Position numbers and translations under genes: made by a program. Positions 10,434 to 20,840 of a stretch of 64,000 bases of DNA are shown in pieces. Numbering within the stretch: position 1 is the stretch's first letter; each line of letters opens with the position of its first letter. The notes beneath the pieces were generated by a model, which was given only the letters and a program-made list of their open reading frames with translations, was not told the DNA's origin and searched no databases. The stretch is from Benincasa hispida (Eukaryota > Streptophyta > Magnoliopsida > Cucurbitales > Cucurbitaceae), in contig NC_052350.1 in the NCBI RefSeq assembly GCF_009727055.1, positions 43,868,655 through 43,932,654 of the forward strand. The letters are read 5' to 3'.

Positions 10434-12053
10434 TGATGCATGTCTTAAGTTATGCATTGGTTATCATGTGTCGGTGGTCATGCGTTGGAATGAAAATATG
10501 CGTTACTCTTATATGTGATGACCATGCGTTCTTGTCACAAGTTTTCTTGCACTCACACCAAGTATAACACGAACACAAGTTTCTCGGGTGATCCGAGGTC
10601 GAACTCAGGGACTTGTAACTAAATGTATGTGGTGATGTGTTTGTAGCGGATGAATAAAAGAATGATGGAGGGTTTTAAGCTACAAACTACTCCTACTTCT
10701 AACTAACAGACAAAGCATTGGAAGTATGAATGAGAGGTAGAGACACGGCAACTGTTGACGCGTAGTAAAATGCATGGAGAATAGATAAAATGTGAGGATG
10801 TTTTCATCGCAATCCTAAGCTTGACCGCAAGGGCAACCCCAGCCAACGCAGGGCTATGTGATCATGCTACACACACTTGAGCCTATTTCTAGGACGCATG
10901 CAATGTATATGCGACGTGTCGAGAGGCCTTATTTCTAAGTCTCTATTCCTGCTCATGTGCTTCCACACATAAACAAGATGATAGCATACCACCATATCCT
11001 ACTTTTGGATGCATGCAATATCCTATCCGTAGGGTGTATATGCTGTTTAATAGCAAACGTAGCTTATTCCTAAGTTTACCATTCTTGCTTATGCAATCCA
11101 ATCCGCTCTCCCGAGACTTAGATTTGGTTTTTAGACTACTTTTCCAAGTATGCCTAAATGATGAATGATATCTCTAGTGAATACTTGCTTACATTGTTTA
11201 ATCCGACCAACCACTTACCCTCCCGGGCAATTAGTTGTTGTTGACTTTACTCATAGACAAGCATTGCGTCCGCCTATAGACAAGCGTTGCTACAGCTTCA
11301 CACTAAGCAAATAAGGTTCTCACAACACTCACGCAACGCACACCTCCCGATGGTTTGCTACATGCTTCATATTCCTATGCCGCATGATTAAGTATGCGGT
11401 ACTCTAGCAATCTCACTAAGTGATGCAATGAATGTTAAGGATGCAAAGTAAAGGAAGATGGAGATGGAATCAAAGGAAATATAGAAATGCATTGATCACA
11501 AAATGTATTAATTTCTTAAGCCAAAATGTAATACAATACAATATAAGAAGAGAAGAGAAATGGAAAAAGCTAGCTGGAAGCAATGTTTTACTTCCAGCAG
11601 ATGTGTGTCAAGGCTGCCGGTGGTGCCATAGAAGGGCGGTGGAGCTGACTCTCTTGAGATCTAACTCCGGCGAAGGCTCCGATCGTCACTCGAAATGGAT
11701 AAAGGAGATGAAGAACTCTCAAGCTTTCTTCTAACGCTTTGGTCTGGATAAAAAAGATCCACCCGAAGGTAGAAACTTGGATGATCTGAAATTCTACTCA
11801 TCGACTTCTATTTATAGAGGTTGATCATCGACAGCATTAATGGACCTACTCTGATTCTTATATTTGTGGCGCGTTGGTCCTTTTCTAAATCTCTGCTGCT
11901 AACAGCGTGGTAGGTGAAATGTCAACATCATCTTTTGATTCTCCCGAGATATGCGTTAATGTTTCCATTCCACCAACTTTGCGTTCATCTGCTATTATGG
12001 TTATCATTGTGTAGCTGCAATCTTGTGATGACCGCATTTGCTTAATGACCGCA
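10434..12053 (-). repeat. gypsy LTR of a third type, minus orientation
   Basis: It shares gypsy family landmarks: GATCCGAGGTCGAACTCAGGGACTTG near 10590, the CCTAAGTCTC and CCTAAGTTTACC segments, and a minus-strand TATA box (TATTTATA, about 11809-11816). It differs greatly from families A and B. Putative ends are TGATGCATG (left) and AATGACCGCA (right), so the limits are approximate. Flanking 5-mers do not match. The copia sequence is minus-oriented on its left and plus-oriented on its right, so this LTR marks a rearrangement breakpoint rather than a simple insertion. The open frame at 11432-11734 is fortuitous. Confidence 0.65.
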
Positions 12054-12440
12054 ACCCTGGTGACACTACGGATACGACCCGCTTTGTAGAGGTTTGCAAG
12101 TGTTGTAAACTACCACAGATGGTAGATCCTGACCATTCAATGGATTCAGTTGAGGATCAGTTCTTGGTGTTGATTTGAAATGTTCAAATTGACAAGAGGT
12201 AATTTGATTATATATGATATGATCGGTAGGATGTATGAGATACATCTAGTGGAGGATTAATATAAATTAGATTTACATTAAGCACCATGGAATAGAAAAA
12301 GAACTATGGTTTATATGTTTCATGAGATGAAATATTAAAAACTATAGGTTATAAATATATTATGGTAAGTTGGTTATCATTTATATTTATAATAATATTA
12401 ATTATTGAATAATTAAATATTTTTCTCTAATAACCAATTG
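12054..12440 (+). repeat. copia LTR fragment, internally deleted
   Basis: The start CCTGGTGACACTACGG and CGACCCGCTTTGTAGAGG match 53586-53620. Sequence then jumps to TTTGAAATGTTCAAATTGACAAGAGG (compare 56086-56104) and the AT-rich LTR middle. It carries no genes. Confidence 0.7.
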
Positions 12441-13030
12441 AGTGGGAGGTTATTGGTGTATGGAAGCATGTTTGCTTGGTTCGTTACATGTATATAAAAG
12501 TTATATATAGTAATGAATGGACATTGCATGAAGCATGACACATAGGTTAAATTTATAAGTGTTATAAATACCTAGTTGTGTGGCAATGTGTATGGTTTTA
12601 GTTGTTTCTTTTATAAGAGTTATAAGGAAATTAGAACTAAAATCTATAAGAAAGACATGCATGCAAACTTAGGTTTGAATCATGGTTTTAAAAGTGTTTT
12701 AAAACTTGGTGGTGATAGACCTAAGATCATGGTTCTAATAAGATTAGAAACCCAAGGCTTAATCTTTTAATTAGTTTAATAGGATTAAATTGACTAATAC
12801 AAGGTTAAAGTGTAGCAAATCTATCTATAAGGGGCTTTTTTCTAAGGTGGGTTCTGTCTAAGCTGGGGTATTTAAGGTGACGGAAATGGAACACCCCTAC
12901 CTGGGAACCTATTTGGAAAGGTGAATTAGATAGATTTGATGCATGCATGCAAATTTGAGGATAGTTCATTAAAGAGTTTACATGACTACTTGAACTTTTT
13001 TTAATTTCAAAGGCAAGAGTTGTTTTTTAG
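12441..13030 (+). repeat. copia leader (5' untranslated) fragment
   Basis: This closely resembles 29280-29640 in Copia1. Shared segments include GCATGTTTGCTT, GACATTG(C/T)ATGAAGCATGACACATAGG, TAGCAAATCTATCTATAAGGG and the GGGTTCTGTCTA(A/G)GCTGGGG run. It is the untranslated region between a copia PBS and gag. The open frame at 12576-12770 is not conserved as protein. Confidence 0.75.
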
Positions 13031-13492
13031 CAAACTCCCTCTTGTCAATTTGAACACTTCAAACTGACCCAAAAAATGATTCTCAACTTGAATCTATTGA
13101 GCTACCAAGGGGACCTTATGAACCTATGGCCGAAGCTCCAACGATATATGAATAGCTGACTAAACTCTTTAGCCACGAGATCCACCATCCGTTAACTGCC
13201 AGACATTCCACTAAAGACCGACAACTGCACTCTTCTCACTACAGATATATTTTTGTGTCCATCATATATAACTAATCAACAGTACGATAACCCTTCATAG
13301 ATGCTCGTAAGTACAACTGGCCAATTTATCGTTTTGCCCCTATAGTTACATCTAACTCCTTAAGTACCACTGATCCCTCTAAATGAACAATAACAGACAT
13401 AGTCCTACTATCTGTGTGACACCTCTCGAGCCATGAGAAGGTGTGTGGGGCCACATCGTTCAAGCCCTGGAATTAGCCCCAAGGGAGCAACC
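13031..13492 (-). repeat. inverted copia LTR fragment
   Basis: This is the reverse complement of roughly 13940-14387. CTCTTGTCAATTTGAA at 13039 pairs with the arm end near 14387, and GGGAGCAACCTATCTC near 13492 pairs with GATAGATAGCTCCC near 13941. With Copia1's 5' LTR it forms a large inverted repeat around a 447-bp spacer. Confidence 0.8.
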
Positions 13493-14735
13493 TATCTCGT
13501 GCCCCTGTAGTTTGTAAACAGTTTGTACAAACGCTTTGTGTTTTAATATATGATATTTTACTTTCACATCTTGTATTTTTGCTCAGTTACTTGTTTTATT
13601 TGCTTTAACCACAACCAATAAACATAAAATCCCCTGGATATCTGTATGTGACTCAAGCATGTATGTGGTGACATACAAAGTGAGTCATGTCTTGAGTGAT
13701 AACTAACATGACCGTTCATGACAGAGATTTCACTTCACTAGGAATGACCATAGGTAACATGACCTCAATCCTGAAGTGATTGGGAACTCCTGCATTGAGG
13801 GTGGTCCTTTGATTTGTATGGTTGCGAGTGGCCAGTTCGCCGATTCAAACCTAACCATTTAGGAGATTCGTCATGATTGGAGCTGGGAACTCAGCTACAT
13901 AAGATGGAATTCACTCCTTCCCCGAGGCAGGGGTAAGTAGATAGATAGCTCCCTTAAGGGTTGATTCCGGGGCGAACGATATGGCGCCACACACCTTCTC
14001 TTGGCTTGAGAGGGTTCACACATAGTTGGACTATGTTGTATTGTTCATTAGAGGAACCAGTGGTAGTTAAGAAGTGAAATGTAACTACAGGGGCATAACG
14101 GTAATTTGGCCCAACTGTACTTACGAGCATCTGTGAAAGGTCATCATACTTATGATTGGTTATATCCGATGGATACAGAAATATATCTGTGGTCAGAACA
14201 GTTTAGCTATTGGTCTTTAGTGAAATGCCTGACAGTTAATAGATGGTGGATCTCGTGGCTAAAGAGTTTAGTTAGCTATTAATGGACCGTTGGAGCTTCG
14301 AGCCATAGGTCCATTAGGTCCCCTGGGTAGCTTGGATAAAGTCGAGAACCAGTATTTGGGTTAATTTGAAATATTCAAATTGACAAGAGAAAGTTCGATT
14401 ATATATGATATAATTTGACTAGTTAATTATATATGATATAATTGACTAAATGTATAAGATACATTATTTTGGAGGAAATTAGATATAAATATGATTTATA
14501 TCATGTAAAGGAGAAAATACTACAGTAGATATGTGATATCAAACTATAGGATAAAAATATAATATGATTATATTTATTAATTAATTTGTTGATTAATTAT
14601 ATGATAATTAATCCAAATTTCACGTTCGAACGTGGATTAATGGGGCAGCGTCGGTTATTGTAACCGATGAATTAAAATGAAAAATGTTTTCATTTTGAAT
14701 CGTTCAATTGATCCCCAAAAGAATTCGTGAGAGCG
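13493..14735 (+). repeat. Copia1 5' LTR, first part
   Basis: It matches 53338 onward (TTTGTAAA(C/T)AGTTTGTAC, CTTGTATTTTTGCTCAGTTAC, CACTTCACTAGGA). It contains a perfect hairpin AAAATGAAAA-ATG-TTTTCATTTT at 14673-14695 and a 14-bp palindrome CACGTTCGAACGTG near 14622. It ends CAAAAGAATTCGTGA plus GAGCG, where element B1 inserted. The same text is uninterrupted at 54357-54390 (CCCAAAAGAATTCGTGAAAGC). Confidence 0.85.
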
Positions 14736-16573
14736 TGGTAACTTGTAGAAATACAAGTTATTTATGCTGCCTTATCTAGATATTGCGGCAAAAAGAGAAG
14801 GAATATGCATTGATTATATGAAACTAGCTCAGAAATACAATAATTATGAATTAACGCAATTACACCCACTAACATCGTCAAGATGGTAGAAGAGGATATT
14901 TTGACTCTGTTTTGCAGGAAACCAAGCCACCGCTAGCAATCAAGGCTCAACGAGAAACTGAACAATGCATCTCTGTTACATTGCGTCTGTCAATTAACAA
15001 TGAAGAGACAATTAACACAATGACGGTGCAATGCGACAGTCGATCTAGAGCTGAATTTTAACCACATGCGGTAATAAAAACAACACTGCATGTGAGCAAC
15101 CGATCGAAAGATGCAGCTGAGCAACGCAAAGGCAGAGGATTGCGACACGTGTACAACTAACCATTGTTTAGATTTGACAGTCTGATAGCATGACAGAAAG
15201 AATATTTATTCCTCTATCTTTGGAATTTCCATAACAAGAAGTAGGGTCCATAAGCCAAGAGTCAAAGCTTTTCACCTATAAATACCCCCATAGAATTCAG
15301 AAAAGATATACTTGATACTGGTACAATTGATACGAGGGCTAATTGCTACTGGATTATTGAGAGAGAGGCTGAGCTGAGTACTGATCGGAAGAAATATGGG
15401 AAGTGAAGAGACAAGGCCGAGAGGTGAGTCTCAGTGCGAGTTTGCCAAATCCCGCCGTGAAGCTCTGTGCTTAGATCCCTGCTACCAGTTGAGCAAGCCT
15501 GAGAGGGAAGCTCATCCTTCCACACGATCCATCCACACCGACAAGCAAATCTCCATCCAGATCGACGCTAAGATGTTGGCGCTTATTTGTATTTGTTTCT
15601 AACTCTATTTCATCAAGTGTATTTCATCTTCTTAATCTCTTCATTCACAAATCATGTTCTGACGCTAAATAGCTTTATTGAATGTCTCGATCATTTCCAT
15701 TTCCAATTCTCTGTCTATTTCTGTTCTTCTGTTTATCGATTTCTCCATGAAGTTTTCTTAATACCTTGGTAATTAATATGGATTAAATGAGTAACTTAAT
15801 CTGTGATAAAGAGATAAATGCATTTAGCTAAGGCATGCTAGATGACATTTTCACCTGCGAGAGCAGAAGTGAAGATGTCATTCTGATCTGTCGAGAGAAG
15901 GTTAGAAGAATGCATTAACTAAAGCGAGTAGTAGTTTCAGAAATAGAAGCAACCTTACGTTCATTACGTTCGTCCCTGTTTCACCATAGAGATGTGGGAA
16001 CGTGCCGATCACCGAGAGGTGTACGCCAAGGGAAAAGCGGAACCATACTTATATCTTTAACGCAATTAAGAAACATGCGATGTTTGTATTAATTATCTTT
16101 CTGTTTCTGCTTCGTACATAAGACTTGTCGCCGCATTACACGATCTTTGCATAATCTTCACAGCCAGCCTTGACCTTAGTATCTTGTAACATGAAACCTG
16201 TATTTTGTATCATCTTAGCTTAAGTTTACTTTAATGCAATTTATGTTATTATCGCATTCTTACCGCTTTACTTTACTTTATTGCATGTTTAATTTCTTGT
16301 ACACAAATTCTTTTATAAATTGAAAAACCTATGGTCGCATGTATCACAAACATAACGCAATAACCTAAAACAGTCCCTGTGTTCGACCTCGGATCACACC
16401 GAGAAACTTGCGGTGAAATTATACTTTGTTTCAACGCAAGGAAACTTGTGACAACGCACAACATACTACAAGAACATTCGTTAATAACGCATATCTAGAA
16501 GTAGTATCACATATCATCATATATCGCCATGCGTATGCCTAAGATAGAAACATTCATCAAATTGCGTTCTACA
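14736..16573 (+). repeat. B1 5' LTR
   Basis: 1838 bp, from TGGTAACTTG (TGATAACTTG in the 3' copy) to GCGTTCTACA. The first 28 bases can fold as a hairpin with stem AACTTGTA/TACAAGTT and loop GAAA. A TATA box lies at 15277-15284. The internal sequence CCGAGAGGTGAGTCTCAG and the GTTCGACCTCGGATC segment recur in the B2 LTRs. Confidence 0.92.
15277..15284 (+). promoter_or_regulatory. TATA box of B1 5' LTR
   Basis: TATAAATA follows TTCACC, about 540 bp into the LTR. B2 LTRs keep it (TATTTATA on the plus strand at 40403-40410 and 48917-48924). The B1 3' LTR has lost it: near 24380 the text reads CACCTATACCCCAC. Confidence 0.75.
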
Positions 16574-16579
16574 AGTTTA

Positions 16580-16597
16580 TGGTGTCATTACCGGGGA
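16580..16597 (+). other. B1 primer binding site, decayed tRNA-Asp type
   Basis: TGGTGTCATTACCGGGGA sits six bases after the LTR. It has four transitions relative to TGGCGCCGTTGCCGGGGA, all C-to-T or G-to-A, as expected from deamination of methylated cytosines. Confidence 0.8.
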
Positions 16598-16792
16598 TTG
16601 GTTAATGGTTTATTGTTTGAGTATGTTTGTGGTATTTTGCAGGACAGATCTTTTTGTACTGGCTATTCAACGCGAAGAGCAGTCTGACGATTTTTGAGTG
16701 CTGGAGTGATCCAGAAATTCTAAGTGGACCCAGAGATCAAGTGTATTATTTGCGCAAGAGTTCATTAGGGCCGAATTGAGTGGTGAAGAAGC

Positions 16793-18284
16793 ATGGCTAA
16801 TATAACGAGGCTCCCGTAGGGAATCAAAGGGAAAATGGGCCAGTGCAAGGCTCCATATTTCTTGCTACTGATCATGACGTCCCAATGAGAGATTATGCGG
16901 CACCAGATTTTTACAACTTCTCACCAGGAATCTTAAGACCAACGGTTGAGGAGAATGTAAGCTTTGAAATCAGACCAATCATGCTGCAGATGATTCAGAA
17001 TATGGGTCAATTTGGAGGATTACAAGGAGAAGACCCATATGTGCATTTGAAGAATTTTGTAGACGTGTGCAGCGCATTCTCCATGCCTGATGTGACTCAA
17101 GAAAGACTTAGGTTATATCTTTTCCCGTACACACTGCGGGATGAAGCAAAGAGGTAGGCTCAGTCATTAGAGTCGAATGAGATTAAAGCATGGGAACAGT
17201 TGGTTGATAGGTTCATGAACAGATTCTTCCCTCCAGCGTCAACGCAAGGAGACGGAGGGATGTGTTGAATTTTGAGCAAAAGGGTTATGAAACCTTGAGC
17301 ACCGCCTAGGTGTGATTCCGACAGTTATTAAAGAGTTGTCAGCATATCAGAATTCCCGATAGTATTATGATGGAAACCTTTTACAATGGCTTAGACCAAT
17401 CAACGCAAGCAGTTGTCGATGCCTCTGCAGAAGAAGGATTAATGAACAGATCATATACGGTAGCAAAGAATATCTTGGATCGCATCTTGCGACATTCTGA
17501 TGAATGGATTGATACCGGGCTTGAGGTAAGAGGTCTAGAGCAAGAAAGAGTAAAAAGTGCCGATGTGTCAATTGATGCGATGAGCGCACTGGTCGATCAA
17601 ATGACCATAGTGACTTCACTCCTCCAGACGGTGGCTAATCAACAGAGAACTCTCTCTCAAGGATCAGCACAAGTTAATGCGGTGACTCACTTGGCCGTAA
17701 TGAATTATGTCCAATGTGGGGAGGGACATCTAGTAAAAGTCTGCCCATGGAATCAACAACCCGTATATTCTGTCTATGATGAATCGTTTGGCAACATCTA
17801 TAACCTTGGTTGGTGGGATCACCCAACTTCAAGTTGGGACGGGAATCACAACCAGGAGAGCCATAGTTTCTATCAGAACAGTTATCAAGGGGATAGAGGC
17901 AACCCTCCGGTCTTCATTACTCCAGACTGTAACCCAGGTAATTCTCAAGGTATACCACCCTGCAACCAACCGTTCTTATATGATACCTCTTGCAGCACTT
18001 TGTCTCTGGAATCATCGTTAAAACATTACATTGAAAAGAGCGAGGCAATGAGACAATCGCAAGCTGACTCCCTTAAAGTACTGGAAAAGCAGATAAACCA
18101 ACTTACGAGGGAAATAAAGAAGAATGTGCCTGGTATGCGGCACAACAACTCAGGAGCATTGGGGCAGCGAGGTAAAGAACAATGTCACACAGTAACATTG
18201 AGAAGTGGCAGAACAACAGCCCCTATGCCATCAATACCAGATGCGATAACAACACCAGTAGATTTGATTGTTGATGATGATTAA
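16793..18284 (+). pseudogene. gag: B1 gag
   Basis: This is the capsid/nucleocapsid protein. The ATG at 16793 starts MANI and is followed by a stop and an indel. The main text begins GSIFLATDHDVPMRDYA (16855), then LRPTVEENVSFEIRPIMLQM, GLQGEDPYVHLKNFVDVC and LYLFPYTLRDEAKR, followed by TAG at 17155-17157 where relatives have tryptophan. A second indel follows near 17240 in the FFPPA segment, with more stops near 17307-17313. From 17367 the frame is open to 18284: METFYNGLDQSTQAVVDAS, AKNILDRILRHSDEW, a zinc-knuckle remnant YVQCGEGHLVKVCP (first cysteine replaced by tyrosine), then LSLESSLKHYIEKSEAM, LEKQINQLTREI and the terminal TLRSGR motif. Gag and protease share this frame, so the element probably encoded one polyprotein. 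Confidence 0.88.
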
Positions 18285-18563
18285 TCAACTAATAGTGGGA
18301 AAATTACCAGTTCAGAAGCAAGTTCACCTACAAAAGATGAAGCTTCTCAAGACTTGAATTCTCAATCAACATAACCTCCAAATAATGAAACACAGTAAGA
18401 ATAGGACCTCAGCAAGCAGCCAACTAAACAAGGAGAAAGGTGGGATCCTCCACCTTTCCCGTCCAGGCTGAAGAAGAAAGATGATAGCAAACAATTTTAG
18501 AGGTTTCTGGATGTTCTCCGACAGCTACACATTAACATTCCCTTAATAGAAGCACTAGAGCAT

Positions 18564-19448
18564 ATGTCGAGTTATGTAAAATTTCTCAAGGATATCCTAG
18601 CCAATAAAAGAAAGATTGGGAAAAATGAAATAATTGCGTTAATGTATGAATGCAGCGCGTTGTTTCAAAACAATATCCTCACTAAAATGAAGGACCCTGG
18701 GAATTTCACATTGCCCTGCATGATAAGAGGGAAGATGGTCGGGAACACGCTGTGCGATTTAGGGGCAAGCATAAATCTAATGCCCTTGTCAGTTTTTAGG
18801 AAGCTGGATATCGACAACGCAAGACCAACCACGATCACATTACAGTTGGCCGATAGATCAATAAAGTATCCTGAGGGCAAGATAGAGGATGTAATAGTGC
18901 AAGTGGACAAGTTTATATTTCCAGCAGATTTTGTCATATTGGATTATGAAGCTGATAGAAAAGTCCCTATCATCCTGGGTCGGCCATTTCTCGCAACAGG
19001 GCGAGCACTGATCGATGTGTAGAAAGGGGAATTGACCATCAGGGTCGACGATCAGGAAGTGAAATTCAACGTTTTCAATGCATTGAAGTACCCAAGTAAC
19101 ATGGAAAACTGCCAATATATTGAGGAATTGCGGGAAGAACGTTGGCACGAACCCTTGAAGGTGCTGGAGAAAGAAGATCTTGGAATTGGCGCAATATTAG
19201 AGGAGGACTGCGCTGAGATTCTTGAGGAAACAAATTTTGAACCGCTCAAGTTATCTAAATGGACATCACAATGCATTAAGCCATCTTTGGAAGAGCCACA
19301 TGTGCTAGAGTTAAAGCCGTTGCCCGTGCACCTTAAGTATGCTTACTTAGGAAGTAACAACACATTACCAGTTATCATTTCCGCATCACTGAGTAAGGAG
19401 AAAGAAGATTCGCTCTTACAGATCCTAAGAAATAACGCAAAGCCTTAG
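18564..19448 (+). pseudogene. pol: B1 protease and linker to RT
   Basis: This is a retropepsin-type aspartic protease that would process the polyprotein. The key region reads PGNFTLPCMIRGKMVGNTLC and then DLGASINLMPLSVF (around 18757-18801), the Athila-style active site with DLGAS in place of the usual DTGAS/DSGA. IILGRPFLATGRALIDV follows, the conserved second half. A TAG at 19020-19022 interrupts the frame. The same frame continues as the linker (KGELTIRVDDQEVKF, HVLELKPLPVHLKYAYLG and LSKEKEDSLLQILR), ending in TAG at 19446-19448. The frame is continuous with gag (17367-18284) apart from stops at 18282 and in 18370-18500. Confidence 0.9.
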
Positions 19449-19456
19449 GATGGACC

Positions 19457-20840
19457 TTGGCGGACATTCGAGGAATTAGCCTCTCGTATTGTATGCACAA
19501 GATTCGTTTGGAAGAAGGAAAGACAGGATCGGTAGAAAGGCAACGCCGCTTAAACCCGACTATGAGGGAGGTCGTAAAGAAGGAAATAGTGAAGTGGCTG
19601 GACGTAGGAGTTATCTACTCGATATCTGATAGCAGCTGGGTGAGCCAGTGCAGTGTATTCCAAAGAAAGGGGGGATAAAAGTTGTCACTAATGACAAGAA
19701 TGAATTAATTCCCACAAGAACGACTATGGGGTGGAGAATTTGCATGGATTATTGAAAGTTAAACTTAGCCACTAAAAAGGACTATTTTCCATTTCTGTTC
19801 ATTGTTAAATACTAGACAGACTTGCGGGGAATGAATTTTTCTGTTTCCTTGACTGTTATTTAGGGTACAATTAAATAGCAATTGCGCCGAAAGATCAGGA
19901 TAAGACAACATTCACGTGCCCATTTGGTACGTTTGCATTTCGATGCATGCCATTTGGACTCTGCAATGCGCCAACCACTTTCCAACGATGCATGATGGCA
20001 ATATTCTCTGATTACTTGAAGGAGTCAGTCGAGGTATTCATGGATGATTTTTCAATCTTCGATAATAATTAAGACTCCTGTCTATCTAACCTTGAAAAGG
20101 TCTTGAAGAGATACGTGGCAACAAATCTTGTTTTGAACTGGGAAAAATACCACATTATGGTGAAAGAAGGAATAATTCTGGGTCACAAAATCTCTAAAGC
20201 AGGATTGGAAGTTGATCAAGCAAAAATTGACGCAATTTCCAAATTACCCCCACCAGTGAACGTGAAAACACTTAGGAGCTTTCTGGGACACGCTGGGTTT
20301 TATAGAAGATTTATTCGCAACTTCTCCCAGATCGCAAGGCCTCTAAGTGCACTCCTTGAAGCTGACCGAGAATATAATTTTGATGATGCGTGTACCAAAG
20401 CATTCACATTGAAAGATGCGCTCATCACCGCACCCATTCTAGTGGTGCCAGACTGGACACAACCATTTGCGTTGATGTGTGATGCGAGCGGATATGCTGT
20501 GGGCGCAGTGTTAAGTCAGCGCAAGGACAAGGTATTGCATCCTATTTATTATGCGAGTAAAACGTTGAATGATACACGGGAGAACTATACAACCACAGAG
20601 AAGGAAATGCTCGCAGTGGTATTTGCACTGGAGAAATTCTGACAATACTTAATCAGAACAAATGTTGTGGTGTATACGGATCACTCTACGATCAAGTACT
20701 TGATGACAAAAAAGGATTCAAAACCAAGGCTTATACGGTGGGTGTTGCTACTGCAAGAGTTTGACTTAGAGATCAAAGACTGGAAGGGCACCGAGAACCA
20801 AGTCACGTATCATTTATCAAGATTGGAGAATTATGAGGTT
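19457..20840 (+). pseudogene. pol: B1 reverse transcriptase and RNase H
   Basis: RT begins after a frame change near 19450 with ISLSYCMHKIRLEEGKTGS, RRLNPTMREVVKKEIVKWLD and the SDSSWVSQ motif, and breaks again near 19670-19950. The catalytic core FGLCNAP...FQRCMMAIF leads to FMDD at 20037-20048, the form of the YxDD motif seen in this lineage. A TAA follows near 20070. From 20103 the frame is open: NLVLNWEKY, LRSFLGHAGFYRRFIRNF and PLSALLEADREYNFDD, then RNase H with LMCDASGYAVGAVLSQ, PIYYASKTLN, TTTEKEMLAVVFALEKF, a TGA at 20640, and [13 protein letters not shown], all in the same frame. The RNase H acidic residues (CDAS Asp, TEKE Glu, YTDH Asp) are retained. Confidence 0.92.
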
